From Xanthomonas chitinilytica (lineage in GTDB: Bacteria; Pseudomonadota; Gammaproteobacteria; Xanthomonadales; Xanthomonadaceae), in the NCBI RefSeq assembly GCF_026107455.2, contig NZ_JAPCHY010000001.1, forward strand, positions 372,001 through 436,000: a stretch of DNA of 64,000 nt, in the 5' to 3' direction. Position 1 is the first letter of the stretch, and each line of letters begins with the position of its first letter. The notes beneath the pieces were generated by a model. It saw only the letters and a program-made list of their open reading frames with translations, searched no databases and was not told where the DNA came from. The position numbers and the translations under genes were made by a program. Shown piece by piece: positions 46,532-54,652 of the stretch.

Positions 46532-47041
46532 ATGGCCGTCACGACGAATCTCCGCATCCGCCGCTACGAGGAGGGCGAGGAAACCGCCCTCTGGGAGATA
46601 TTCCATTCCTCCATCCACCAGCTGGCGCATCGCCATTACAGCGCCGGGCAACTCGCGGCCTGGGCGCCGGACAATCGCGACGAGCACGCATGGCGGCGCC
46701 GGATCGCCGCGAACGCTCCGTTCGTGGCGGTCGTCGATGGCCGCATCGCCGGGTACGCCGATCTCCAGCCCTCCGGCTACATCGACCACTTCTTCGTCGG
46801 CGGTGCCTGCGCCGGCCGCGGCGTCGGCGCTGCACTGATGCGGCACCTGCTCGCCGTGGCCGAATCGCGGCGCATCGGCCGCCTGCATGCCGACGTCAGC
46901 CTTGCCGCGGAGGCATTCTTCCTGCGCCACGGCTTTTCCGTCGAGACGCGCCAGCAGGTCACGATCCGCGGCGTGCAGCTGCAGAACGCCCGCATGTCCA
47001 GGAGCGTCGCGCTCGGGCACACTCCCGCGCCGCCCGGCTGA
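46532..47041 (+). CDS. GNAT family N-acetyltransferase
   Basis: 169 residues with the GNAT acetyl-CoA-binding region: GYADLQPSGYIDHFFVGGACAGRGVGAALMRHLL, where R/Q-x-x-G-x-G/A is RGVGAA, followed by EAFFLRHGF. The acceptor is unknown; the group (YafP-like) acts on small amines. The ATG at 46532 is four bases downstream of the glycosylase stop, so the two are likely co-transcribed. Confidence 0.87.
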   Translation: MAVTTNLRIRRYEEGEETALWEIFHSSIHQLAHRHYSAGQLAAWAPDNRDEHAWRRRIAANAPFVAVVDGRIAGYADLQPSGYIDHFFVGGACAGRGVGAALMRHLLAVAESRRIGRLHADVSLAAEAFFLRHGFSVETRQQVTIRGVQLQNARMSRSVALGHTPAPPG

Positions 47042-47126
47042 CCGCTCCGCCGGGCGGCGACGGGGACACCCGCCGGAACCGGGCAAGCTGTCGGCAGGCT
47101 CGACGGCACCGGACAAGGAGAAATCC

Positions 47127-47342
47127 ATGAGCGACAACACCGGAAGCGTCGCCGGCGCGGTGGGAGCCATCGTCGGCCTGGCGGCCATCGCCCCGCCCCG
47201 CGCCTGCCCCAGGTGCGGCACCGGCCTGCCGGCCCTCCGCATTCCGCGGGACGTGCGCGAAGCCCTGTTCGGCGGCTGGCACTGCCCGAGCGGCGATGTC
47301 CGCATCGGACGGGACGGCGCACGGCTGCCGGACCCGACGTAA
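47127..47342 (+). CDS. Small CxxC protein
   Basis: 71 residues with a hydrophobic N-terminus (GSVAGAVGAIVGLAAIA) and one CPRCG motif, with another cysteine in WHCPSGD, so a small zinc ribbon is possible but one ligand short. An excellent AAGGAG lies before the ATG, which supports it as a gene. No family recognised. Confidence 0.6.
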   Translation: MSDNTGSVAGAVGAIVGLAAIAPPRACPRCGTGLPALRIPRDVREALFGGWHCPSGDVRIGRDGARLPDPT

Positions 47343-47613
47343 CGACAGCCCTCCCGCCGCCACGGCAACATCGGCGGCGATGCGGACCACCCGCCGTTCA
47401 AGGCGCACGAGGGCCTGATCCGGTGACGCAATCCTCCCGGCGACGCCGGCGCGCGCCGGTTCGAGTGCGCCCGGACCGCTTTGCCGGGCCTGGCAGGAAC
47501 GGCTGCGCACCGCAGCGTTTCATTCCCGGAAAGCCTGCGCGTGGCAGAATCCGCAAGCGTGGCCTCCCGCTGCCTGCCGGGACCACGCCTCCCCCCGCCG
47601 CTCCCCCCGCACC

Positions 47614-48870
47614 ATGTCCGCCGCCTCCGATCCCTCGTGTCCGTCCATCGCGGCGGGCGCTGCCGTTTCTGCTTCCCCTTCGCCGGTACCGAGCGACCGC
47701 CAACGCTGGTTCAGCGTGATCGCGCTGGCGCTGGGCGCGTTCGTATTCAACACCAGCGAGTTCGTGCCGGTGGGGCTGCTGAGCGACATCGGCGGCAGCT
47801 TCGGCATGCCGATCGAGCACGTCGGGCTGATGCTGACGATCTACGCCTGGGTGGTCGCGCTGACCTCGCTGCCGGGCATGCTGCTGACCCGGCACATCGA
47901 CCGGCGCAAGCTGCTGGCCGGCGTGTTCGCCTTGTTCGTCGTCAGCCATGTGCTGTCCGGATTGGCCTGGAGCTTCCCGGTACTGATGGCCAGCCGCATC
48001 GGCATCGCCCTGGCGCACGCGGTGTTCTGGTCGATCACCGCCTCGCTCGCGGTCCGGGTGGCGCCGGAAGGAAAGCGCCCGCAGGCGCTCGGCCTGCTGG
48101 CCACCGGCACCTCGATGGCGATGGTGCTGGGCATTCCGCTGGGACGCATCGTCGGCGAGGCACTGGGGTGGCGCGTCACCTTCCTGGCCATCGGCGGCGC
48201 GGCGCTGCTGGTGATGGCGGTGCTGGTGCGCCTGCTGCCGGCACTGCCCAGCCGCAACGCCGGCTCGGCCAGCAGCCTGCCGCTGCTGTTCCGGCGCCCG
48301 GCGCTGATGGCGCTGTACCTGCTGGTGATGGTGGTGGTTGCGGCACAGTTCACCGCCTACAGCTACATCGAGCCGTTCGTGCAGCAGGTGGGCGGTTTCG
48401 ACGGCCACGTCACCACGCTGGTGCTGCTGCTGTTCGGCGGCATGGGGCTGGTCGGCAGCCTGCTGTTCTCGCGTTTCGGCCTGCGCTGGCCACGCGCTTT
48501 CCTGCTGGCGGCCATCGGCGTGCTGGGCGGCTGCCTGCTGTTGCTGGCGCCGGGCAACGGCCACGCCTGGATGCTGTACGCGCTGGCTTCGGTCTGGGGC
48601 GTGGCGATGATCTGCTTCGCGCTGTCGATGCAGTCCAAGGTGCTGCACCTGGCGTCGGACGCCACCGACGTGGCGATGTCGCTGTTCTCGGGCATCTTCA
48701 ACATCGGCATCGGCGCCGGTGCGCTGATCGGCAGCCAGGTCAGCCTGCACCTGGGCCTCCAGCACATCGGCCTGGTCGGCGGACTGCTGGCGCTGCTGGG
48801 CTGGAGCTGGTGCCTGTTCGCGATGCTGCGCTACTCGGCCAGCTTCCGCCTTAGCGGCCCCACGCATTGA
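47614..48870 (+). CDS. sotB: Major facilitator sugar efflux transporter (SotB/YdeA type)
   Basis: 418 residues with twelve transmembrane segments and a hydrophilic N-terminal leader of about 25 residues. Family marks are [15 protein letters not shown], the motif-A-like [13 protein letters not shown], and [23 protein letters not shown]. SotB members export arabinose and related sugars; the substrate here is not proven. The ATG at 47614 was chosen; the leader has no ribosome-binding site to confirm it. Confidence 0.87.
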   Translation: MSAASDPSCPSIAAGAAVSASPSPVPSDRQRWFSVIALALGAFVFNTSEFVPVGLLSDIGGSFGMPIEHVGLMLTIYAWVVALTSLPGMLLTRHIDRRKLLAGVFALFVVSHVLSGLAWSFPVLMASRIGIALAHAVFWSITASLAVRVAPEGKRPQALGLLATGTSMAMVLGIPLGRIVGEALGWRVTFLAIGGAALLVMAVLVRLLPALPSRNAGSASSLPLLFRRPALMALYLLVMVVVAAQFTAYSYIEPFVQQVGGFDGHVTTLVLLLFGGMGLVGSLLFSRFGLRWPRAFLLAAIGVLGGCLLLLAPGNGHAWMLYALASVWGVAMICFALSMQSKVLHLASDATDVAMSLFSGIFNIGIGAGALIGSQVSLHLGLQHIGLVGGLLALLGWSWCLFAMLRYSASFRLSGPTH

Positions 48871-48882
48871 GGCCGGCCGCCG

Positions 48883-49149
48883 TCAACGCAGCTGGCTGTC
48901 CTTGCTGCCGCGGCGGTTGTAGCCGCTGAATTCGGCCTGCTCGCGGTCCTGCGCTTCCTGGCAGGCCACGCACAGGCGCACGCCGGGTATCGCCTTGCGC
49001 CGGGCCTCGGGAATCGGCGCGCCGCACTCTTCGCAATGTTCCAGCCCGGGACCGCTGGGCAGCTTGCTGCGCGCCCGCTTGATCGCATCCTCGACGGTGG
49101 CGTCGATCTGCTCCTGTACCGCGTCGTCTCCTGCCCAACCGGTGGCCAT
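48883..49149 (-). CDS. ybiI: DksA/TraR-type zinc finger protein YbiI
   Basis: 88 residues nearly co-linear with E. coli YbiI: MATGWAGDDAVQEQID at the start, the four-cysteine zinc finger CEEC...CVAC and the ending GYNRRGSKDSQLR. It belongs to the DksA/TraR C4 family that binds RNA polymerase, but the specific role of YbiI is not established. The ATG at 49149 (MATGWAG) fits the family start better than the frame's earlier positions. Confidence 0.92.
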   Translation of the reverse strand: MATGWAGDDAVQEQIDATVEDAIKRARSKLPSGPGLEHCEECGAPIPEARRKAIPGVRLCVACQEAQDREQAEFSGYNRRGSKDSQLR

Positions 49150-49266
49150 GACTGCCTGCTCCACAACGACCTTGCGCCAGCCTAGCCGAGTTGGCGCACG
49201 GCGGCGTCGAAGCGCGTATTCAGGCCGATGGCGGTTCAGGCCACGGCCGGCATCGCGCAGGCCGCG

Positions 49267-49821
49267 TCACCACATCAGGTCGTCGGGCACCTTGAACTGC
49301 GCGTAGTACGCATCGTCCTCGGCGTTGCCGGTGGACGGGGCGGCGTCGGCCGTGGCGGCATGGTCGACCACGACGAGCGAGGCGTCGCGCTCGCGGATCT
49401 TGTCGGCCGCCGCACGCGGCACCAGTTCATGGCCCTCGCCCAGCCGCACGATCACCAGCGTGCCGGCGGCCAGCTGCCGGCGCAGGCCGTCGTCGACCAG
49501 CAGGGTGCGGATCGCCGCGCCGTCGGCGAAGCGGTACTCCAGCTCGCCGCTGCGCTTCACCCGGCTGGTCTCGATGATCTGCCGGGCCTGGGCACGCAGT
49601 TCGGCCTGGCGCGCGGCCGCGTTGCGCTCGGCGGCAAGGGCACGATCGCGCTCCACCTTCTCCGCCCGCGCCCGCTCGATCTCCCGCTGCTCTTCGCTCG
49701 GCGCCCTGGGGGCCTTGGCGTGGCGGGCCTTGGCCTGCTCGTGCGCGACCTGCGCCACCTTGGACTTCTTGACCAGGCCGGCCTTGAGCAACTGTTCCTG
49801 GAGGGGGTTCGCCTTCGCCAT
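49267..49821 (-). CDS. yaiL: DUF2058 family protein (YaiL)
   Basis: 184 residues. The N-terminus NPLQEQLLKAGLVKKSKV and a long charged, alanine-rich helix (about 25-80) followed by YRFADGAAIRTLLVDD and ending in YYAQFKVPDDLMW match DUF2058/YaiL, a nucleoprotein/polynucleotide-associated family of unclear function. The coiled-coil middle is rich in E, R and A. ATG at 49821. Confidence 0.88.
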   Translation of the reverse strand: MAKANPLQEQLLKAGLVKKSKVAQVAHEQAKARHAKAPRAPSEEQREIERARAEKVERDRALAAERNAAARQAELRAQARQIIETSRVKRSGELEYRFADGAAIRTLLVDDGLRRQLAAGTLVIVRLGEGHELVPRAAADKIRERDASLVVVDHAATADAAPSTGNAEDDAYYAQFKVPDDLMW

Positions 49822-49898
49822 GTTCCTGCACGTTCTTCGGTTGCCGATGGCTGCCATCATACTGGGCCATCCCGTCCACGCGCCCTGCCCACGCCCCG

Positions 49899-50399
49899 AT
49901 GCAACCGCTGAAGTACCTCGCCGGCTATCCCGAGCACCTGCTGCAGCGGGTACGCGCACTGATCGAGCAGGACCGGCTGGGACAGGTATTGGGCGACAGG
50001 TACGGCCAGCCGCACGCGGTGCGCAGCGACCGCCAGCTGTACGAGTACACGCAGGCGCTGAAGGAGCGCTACCTGCGCCAGTCCGTGCCGCTGGGCAAGG
50101 TGGTCTACGACAACCGGCTGCAGGTGGTGAAGCACGCGCTGGGCACGCACACCACGGTGTCGCGGGTGCAGGGCAGCCGGCTCAAGGCCAGCCGCGAGAT
50201 CCGCATCGCCAGCGTGTTCCGCGACGCCCCGGCCGATTTCCTGAAGATGATCGTGGTGCACGAACTGGCGCACCTGAAGGAATCGGACCACAACAAGGCG
50301 TTCTACCAGTTGTGCACGCACATGGAACCGGATTACCACCAGCTCGAATTCGACCTGCGCCTGTACCTCACCCACCTGGAGTGCGCGGGCCGGCGCTGA
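49899..50399 (+). CDS. YgjP-family zinc metallopeptidase-like protein
   Basis: 166 residues with the zinc motif HELAH at 121-125 (VVHELAHLKESDHNKAFY) and the downstream MEPDYHQLEFDLRLYL that marks the YgjP/WSS1-like DUF45 group. Family members are metallo-hydrolases; E. coli YgjP has been reported as a UTP pyrophosphatase, a point recalled from the literature and not visible here. Divergent from the DUF2058 gene. Confidence 0.87.
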   Translation: MQPLKYLAGYPEHLLQRVRALIEQDRLGQVLGDRYGQPHAVRSDRQLYEYTQALKERYLRQSVPLGKVVYDNRLQVVKHALGTHTTVSRVQGSRLKASREIRIASVFRDAPADFLKMIVVHELAHLKESDHNKAFYQLCTHMEPDYHQLEFDLRLYLTHLECAGRR

Positions 50400-50412
50400 C
50401 GCCCCGGCGGCG

Positions 50413-50928
50413 CTACTGCGACTGCCAGAGCACCTCGGCACGCCAGTACAGGCTGCCGCGCGCGGAGACCCCGAGCGAACGCCACAGCGCGGCCTGTTCG
50501 GCCAGCGGCAGGTCGAGCGCCTTGAGCGTGATTCCCAGCGAGGCCGGCAACAGCGTATCCAGCCGTTCCGGCTGCGACAGCAGCGGCCCGATGCCCGGCA
50601 GGTCGATCAGCGGCAAACGCACCAGCGCGTGCAGCGCGGTGCCCAGCAACTGCTGCGCCTGCAGCGGATCGGCCGCGCGCGCATCGACCAGGTAGTCCAG
50701 ATGCAGGAGCTGGGCCGCGTGCAGGCGGCGGCCGTCGGCGCCGAGCACCGGGACCGCGCGCGCCGCCGGTGGCGAGGCGATGCGGAACAGGTGCAGCGAA
50801 ACCGATTCGGCAACGGCCGCCTCCGCCGACGGCGCGGCCAGCTGCACGTTCACCGCCGCCGGCATGGCACTTTGCAGCAGGCCGCGCAGCGCATCGCTGG
50901 ACACGGCAATCAATGCGTTCTGGGTCAT
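50413..50928 (-). CDS. Orphan Pvc16-type (DUF4255) protein
   Basis: 171 residues with the DUF4255/Pvc16_N pattern: an N-terminal ALRGLLQ, a central VSLHLFRI strand, then LHLDYLVDARAADPLQAQQLLGTALHALV, which is the most conserved stretch. Pvc16 is the tube-terminating cap protein of contractile injection systems (PVC, antifeeding prophage). No other contractile-system gene is in the window, so its role here is unclear. The assignment is by pattern. Confidence 0.7.
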   Translation of the reverse strand: MTQNALIAVSSDALRGLLQSAMPAAVNVQLAAPSAEAAVAESVSLHLFRIASPPAARAVPVLGADGRRLHAAQLLHLDYLVDARAADPLQAQQLLGTALHALVRLPLIDLPGIGPLLSQPERLDTLLPASLGITLKALDLPLAEQAALWRSLGVSARGSLYWRAEVLWQSQ

Positions 50929-51163
50929 GCTTCCACCTCCGCACAGGGGATCGGGTACTCCACCACCCACGGCACCCGGACCCGGCACCGTGTCCACCTC
51001 GCCCGCATGCATCGCCTCGCCACGGCGGCCACGCCCAGCATCCGGAACGCCTCGCCTGCGCACATTACGCCCGCGCCGCCGCAACGGCGCAATCCGGCCG
51101 GTTTGGCCGCGTCTTCCGCGCCAAGCCGGTACACTCGCCGCCCGTCGCCCCGAACCGCTTCCG

Positions 51164-51874
51164 ATGCCCGACCCGATCCGCCTGGACAAACGCGTGGTTG
51201 AACTGCTGCGCTGCTCGCGCGCCGAAGCCCAGCACTACATCGAGGGCGGCTGGGTGTCGGTGGACGGCCGCGTGGTCGAAACCCCGCAGACGCTGGTGGG
51301 CGCCGAACGGGTGGAAATCGCCGCGGAAGCCGCCCCCGAGGCCGCCGAACCGGCCACGCTGCTGCTGAACAAGCCCGTCGGCAGCGACCCGGCAGCCACC
51401 GCCGCCCTGCTTTCGCCGCAGGCCCGCGCCGAAAGCGACGACTCCGGCGTGCGCCTGCTGCAGCGCCATTTCCAGCGGCTGGTGCCGCTGATGCCGCTGG
51501 ACGACGACGCCAGCGGGCTGGTGGTGTTCAGCCAGGACTGGCGGGTGCGCCGGCGACTGGAGGAGGACCTGGCGACGATCGAACAGGAGTACGTGGTCGA
51601 GGTCGAGGGCCAGGCCGGCCCCTGGGCACTGGCGAAGCTCGGCCATGGCCTGCGCTACCAGGGCCGGGTGCTGGCGCCGTGCAAGGTCAGCTGGCAGAGC
51701 GAGAACCGGCTGCGGTTCGCGATCAAGCACGTGCAGCCGGGCCAGCTGCGGCAGATGTGCCGCGAGGTCGGGCTGGAGGCGACCGGCATCCGCCGGCTGC
51801 GGATCGGCCGCATCGGCCTGAGCAAGATGCCGGTGGGACAGTGGCGCTACCTGGCGCCCGGCCAGCGCTTCTGA
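51164..51874 (+). CDS. rRNA pseudouridine synthase (RsuA/RluF group) with altered active-site arginine
   Basis: 236 residues: an S4 RNA-binding domain (about 5-60: IRLDKRVVELLRCSRAEAQHYIEGGWVSVDGRVV) and a pseudouridine synthase domain with TLLLNKP and catalytic aspartate D113 in PLMPLDDDASGLVVFS. In the family this reads GRLD; here the R is replaced by P (MPLD). The C-terminus EVGLEATGIRRLRIGRIGL is standard. Closest in layout to RluF, which modifies U2604 of 23S rRNA, but the target is not certain. ATG 51164. Confidence 0.82.
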   Translation: MPDPIRLDKRVVELLRCSRAEAQHYIEGGWVSVDGRVVETPQTLVGAERVEIAAEAAPEAAEPATLLLNKPVGSDPAATAALLSPQARAESDDSGVRLLQRHFQRLVPLMPLDDDASGLVVFSQDWRVRRRLEEDLATIEQEYVVEVEGQAGPWALAKLGHGLRYQGRVLAPCKVSWQSENRLRFAIKHVQPGQLRQMCREVGLEATGIRRLRIGRIGLSKMPVGQWRYLAPGQRF

Positions 51875-51902
51875 GCGCCGCAGGCCGGCCAGGCGATGCG
51901 CT

Positions 51903-52214
51903 TCAACCCCAGCCGGCCAGCCGCAGCAATGCCGCCGTCGCCGCGCCGGCGACCACCACCAGCAGGAACGGCAGCCGCCACCACAGCGCCAGCGCCGCCG
52001 CCAGCAACGCGCCCAGCCGCGCATCCAGCACCAGCCCCTGCCCGGAAGCGAAGGCGTTCATCGCCGTCAGCGACGCCAGCAGGCCGATGGTCAGGGTGCC
52101 GGCCACGCGGGTCATGCGCGGCTTCTCCAGCCAGCGCGTCGGCACCAGGTAACCGCTCAGCTTGATCGCATAGGCCGCCGCGCTGGCCAGCAGGATCCAT
52201 CCCCACAGCGGCAT
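51903..52214 (-). CDS. azlD: Branched-chain amino acid exporter small subunit AzlD
   Basis: 103 residues with three to four transmembrane segments and the AzlD pattern (SAAAYAIKLSGYLVP; LLASLTAMNAFASGQ; a final LLRLAGWG). Its ATG overlaps the stop of azlC (ATGA at 52214-52216), so the pair is translationally coupled as in other bacteria. AzlC/AzlD export branched-chain amino acids and analogues. Confidence 0.87.
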   Translation of the reverse strand: MPLWGWILLASAAAYAIKLSGYLVPTRWLEKPRMTRVAGTLTIGLLASLTAMNAFASGQGLVLDARLGALLAAALALWWRLPFLLVVVAGAATAALLRLAGWG

Positions 52215-52963
52215 CAGCGCAGCTCCCCATGATCGCCCTCGGCATGGCCGGCCGGCTCCACGTCCGGCTCCAGCCCCTCGTCGGCGGGACCGCGTCCGAA
52301 CCAGCCCCACAGCGCCGCCACCAGCGCCGCGACCAGGATCGGGATGCCCGGCGGGCTGAACGGCACCGCCAGTACCGTGACCAGCGCGCAGGCCACGGCG
52401 ATCGCGACCGGCTCGCGGCTGCGCAGGCGCGGCCACAGCAGGCCGAGGAAGGCCGCCACCGCCGCGCCGTCCAGCCCCCAGCGACGCGGATCGCCCAGCG
52501 CGTCGCCCAGCAGCGCGCCGACCGCGGTGAACAGGTTCCACAACAGGAACACGCCGAGGCCGGCGCTCCAGAAACCGCGGCGCCGCTCATCGCGGCTGTC
52601 CTGTCCGGCGGCGGCGGCCACCGATTCGTCGATGGTCACCTGCGCCGCGAGCAGCCGCCGCCAACCGCGCGGCTGCAGCATCTGGTTGACCTGCGCACCG
52701 TACACCGCGTTGCGCACGCCCAGCAGCGTGGCCGCGCCGAACGCGGCCGGCCCGCTGCCGCCGCCGGCCACCACGCCGATGAAGGCGAACTGCGAGCCGC
52801 CGGTGAACATCAGCAGGCTCAACGCCACCACCTGCCAGACTTCCAGACCGGCGGCCACGCCCAGCGCACCGAAGGAAACGCCGTACAGCCCGGTCGCCAG
52901 CGCGATGGAGCAACCGATACGGACGGCGGGGGAATCGAGCCAGCGCATCGCCGCATTCTGCAT
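52214..52963 (-). CDS. azlC: Branched-chain amino acid exporter large subunit AzlC
   Basis: 249 residues, about six transmembrane segments, with the AzlC signatures GLYGVSFGALGVAAGL, SLLMFTGGSQFAFIGVVAG and VTIDESVAAA. A hydrophilic C-terminal tail of about 30 residues (RGPADEGLEPDVEPAGHAEGDHGELR) is extra. The ATG at 52963 (MQNAAMRWL) was taken; the family often starts near MRWL. Followed by azlD with one-base overlap. Confidence 0.89.
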   Translation of the reverse strand: MQNAAMRWLDSPAVRIGCSIALATGLYGVSFGALGVAAGLEVWQVVALSLLMFTGGSQFAFIGVVAGGGSGPAAFGAATLLGVRNAVYGAQVNQMLQPRGWRRLLAAQVTIDESVAAAAGQDSRDERRRGFWSAGLGVFLLWNLFTAVGALLGDALGDPRRWGLDGAAVAAFLGLLWPRLRSREPVAIAVACALVTVLAVPFSPPGIPILVAALVAALWGWFGRGPADEGLEPDVEPAGHAEGDHGELR

Positions 52964-53049
52964 GCCCGCTTCCGCCGCAGCCAGCCACCGGCCATATCCG
53001 GCCCGGTCGGCAATGATTACGATGTCGCGGTCACGTCATGGGGTTGGAC

Positions 53050-54606
53050 ATGCGCCGCCTGTTGCGCTGGATGGGGATCGCACTGCTGCTGTTGCTGGTA
53101 CTGGTCGCCAGCGGCCTGCTGCTGGCCGACCACCTGACCCCGCAGGCGTTGGGCAAGCCCAGCCATGCGCTGCCGCTGCAGCCGTCGCAGACGCCCATCG
53201 ACCAGGCGCTGGCGCCGCTGCTGGCCGCGCATCCGGGCAAATCCGGCATCGGTTTCGTCTCCCGCGGGCTGGATGCCTTCGCGGTGCGCGCGCTCAGCGC
53301 GCGCCAGGCCGGCCGCAGCCTGGACCTGCAGTACTACATGTGGAAGAACGACCTCACCGGCCACCTGCTGGCGCACGAGGTCCATGCCGCCGCCGAGCGC
53401 GGGGTGCGCGTGCGCATCCTGCTCGACGACATGAACACCCGGCGGATGGACCCGCAGCTGCTGGCGCTGGACGCGCATCCCAACATCGAGCTGCGGCTGT
53501 ACAACCCGTTCCGCAACCGCAAGGGCCTGTGGCGGCTGGTGGAGATGGTGCAGCGTTTCTTCAGCGTCAACTACCGCATGCACAACAAGGCCTGGATCGC
53601 CGACGGCCGGGTCGCGGTGGTCGGCGGACGCAACATCGGCGAGGAGTATTTCGACGCGCGCAACGACGTCAATTTCCGCGACCTCGACCTGGTCGTGGCC
53701 GGCCCCGCGGCCGACGACGCCAGCCGCATCTTCGACCGTTTCTGGAACAGCCCGGCGGTGGTGCCCATCGCCTCGCTCAACCACCAGACCCCGGCCCAGC
53801 TGCGGCGGCTGATGGCCGAAAGCGCCGCCGAGGCGCAGCTTCCCGCCGCCCGCCGGTACCTGCAGCAGGTGGCGCAGTCGCCCACCCTGCGCCACTACCT
53901 GGACCGCAAGATGCCGCTGAAATGGAGCGGCCGGGTGGCCATCGTCTCCGACCCGCCCTTGAAGAAGGGCCAGCAGGACACCGCCGACTGGCTGGTGTAC
54001 CGGCTGGCGCGGGAACTGGAAACGGTGCGCGGCAAGGCCCTGCTGATCTCGCCCTATTTCGTTCCCGGCGATGCCGGCAGCGAGTGGTTCGCCGGGCTGG
54101 TGGCGCGCGGCGCGCAGGTCGGCGTCGTCACCAACTCGCTGGCGGCCAACGACGTGCCCGCGGTGCACAGCGGCTACTCGCGCTATCGCCGGCCGCTGCT
54201 GGAGGCGGGCGTGCAGCTGTACGAGTTGAAGGCGCACGGCAGGATCGACTCGGCCGGACTGTTCGGCAGCAGCGGCGCCAGCCTGCATACCAAGGCGTTC
54301 GTGGTGGACGACCGGCGCGGCTTCGTCGGCTCCTTCAACCTGGACCCGCGCTCGGCCTACCTCAACACCGAGATGGGCGTGTTCTTCGACGATCCCGACA
54401 TCGGCCTGCGGCTGCGCCAGGAATACCTGCACCTGACCGATCCGGCGCAGAGCTACTGGGTGTTCCTGGACGGCGAACGGCGCCTGCGCTGGCTGGACCG
54501 CGAGCCGCAACCGCCGCAACTGCTCGCCACCGAACCGGATACCGGCAGCGGCAAGCGCCTGCTGGTGTGGATGATCGGCTGGCTGCCGATCGAATCGCAG
54601 CTGTAG
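53050..54606 (+). CDS. Phospholipase D-family cardiolipin synthase-like protein
   Basis: 518 residues with an N-terminal membrane anchor (MGIALLLLLVLVASGLLLAD) and two HKD phospholipase D motifs: H178-N-K180 (HNKAWIADGRVAVVGGRN) and H413-T-K415 (HTKAFVVDDRRGFVGSFN). The layout is that of ClsC-type cardiolipin synthases, which join phosphatidyl groups in the inner membrane. The ATG at 53050 was preferred; an ATG 12 bases upstream (53038) is also possible. Its stop TAG lies in a repeated TGTAGCCGCAGGCCCG. Confidence 0.88.
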   Translation: MRRLLRWMGIALLLLLVLVASGLLLADHLTPQALGKPSHALPLQPSQTPIDQALAPLLAAHPGKSGIGFVSRGLDAFAVRALSARQAGRSLDLQYYMWKNDLTGHLLAHEVHAAAERGVRVRILLDDMNTRRMDPQLLALDAHPNIELRLYNPFRNRKGLWRLVEMVQRFFSVNYRMHNKAWIADGRVAVVGGRNIGEEYFDARNDVNFRDLDLVVAGPAADDASRIFDRFWNSPAVVPIASLNHQTPAQLRRLMAESAAEAQLPAARRYLQQVAQSPTLRHYLDRKMPLKWSGRVAIVSDPPLKKGQQDTADWLVYRLARELETVRGKALLISPYFVPGDAGSEWFAGLVARGAQVGVVTNSLAANDVPAVHSGYSRYRRPLLEAGVQLYELKAHGRIDSAGLFGSSGASLHTKAFVVDDRRGFVGSFNLDPRSAYLNTEMGVFFDDPDIGLRLRQEYLHLTDPAQSYWVFLDGERRLRWLDREPQPPQLLATEPDTGSGKRLLVWMIGWLPIESQL

Positions 54607-54633
54607 CCGCAGGCCCGTGTAGCCGCAGGCCCG
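54602..54633 (+). repeat. 16-bp tandem duplication over the stop codon
   Basis: TGTAGCCGCAGGCCCG occurs twice in a row at 54602-54617 and 54618-54633. The first copy holds the TAG stop of the preceding gene. Both copies are identical. Confidence 0.9.
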
Positions 54634-54652
54634 GCCGGCAGCGGCGGCCCGA

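Noticed and set aside
47398..48867. Minus-strand frame of 489 residues opposite sotB
   Set aside because: Rich in Q, H, R and A without motifs; the transporter on the other strand explains the conserved sequence.
49060..49082. Extra REP copy (GCAGCTTGCTGCGCG)
   Set aside because: It lies inside the ybiI coding sequence, lacks the GTAG and full palindrome, and is explained by codons.
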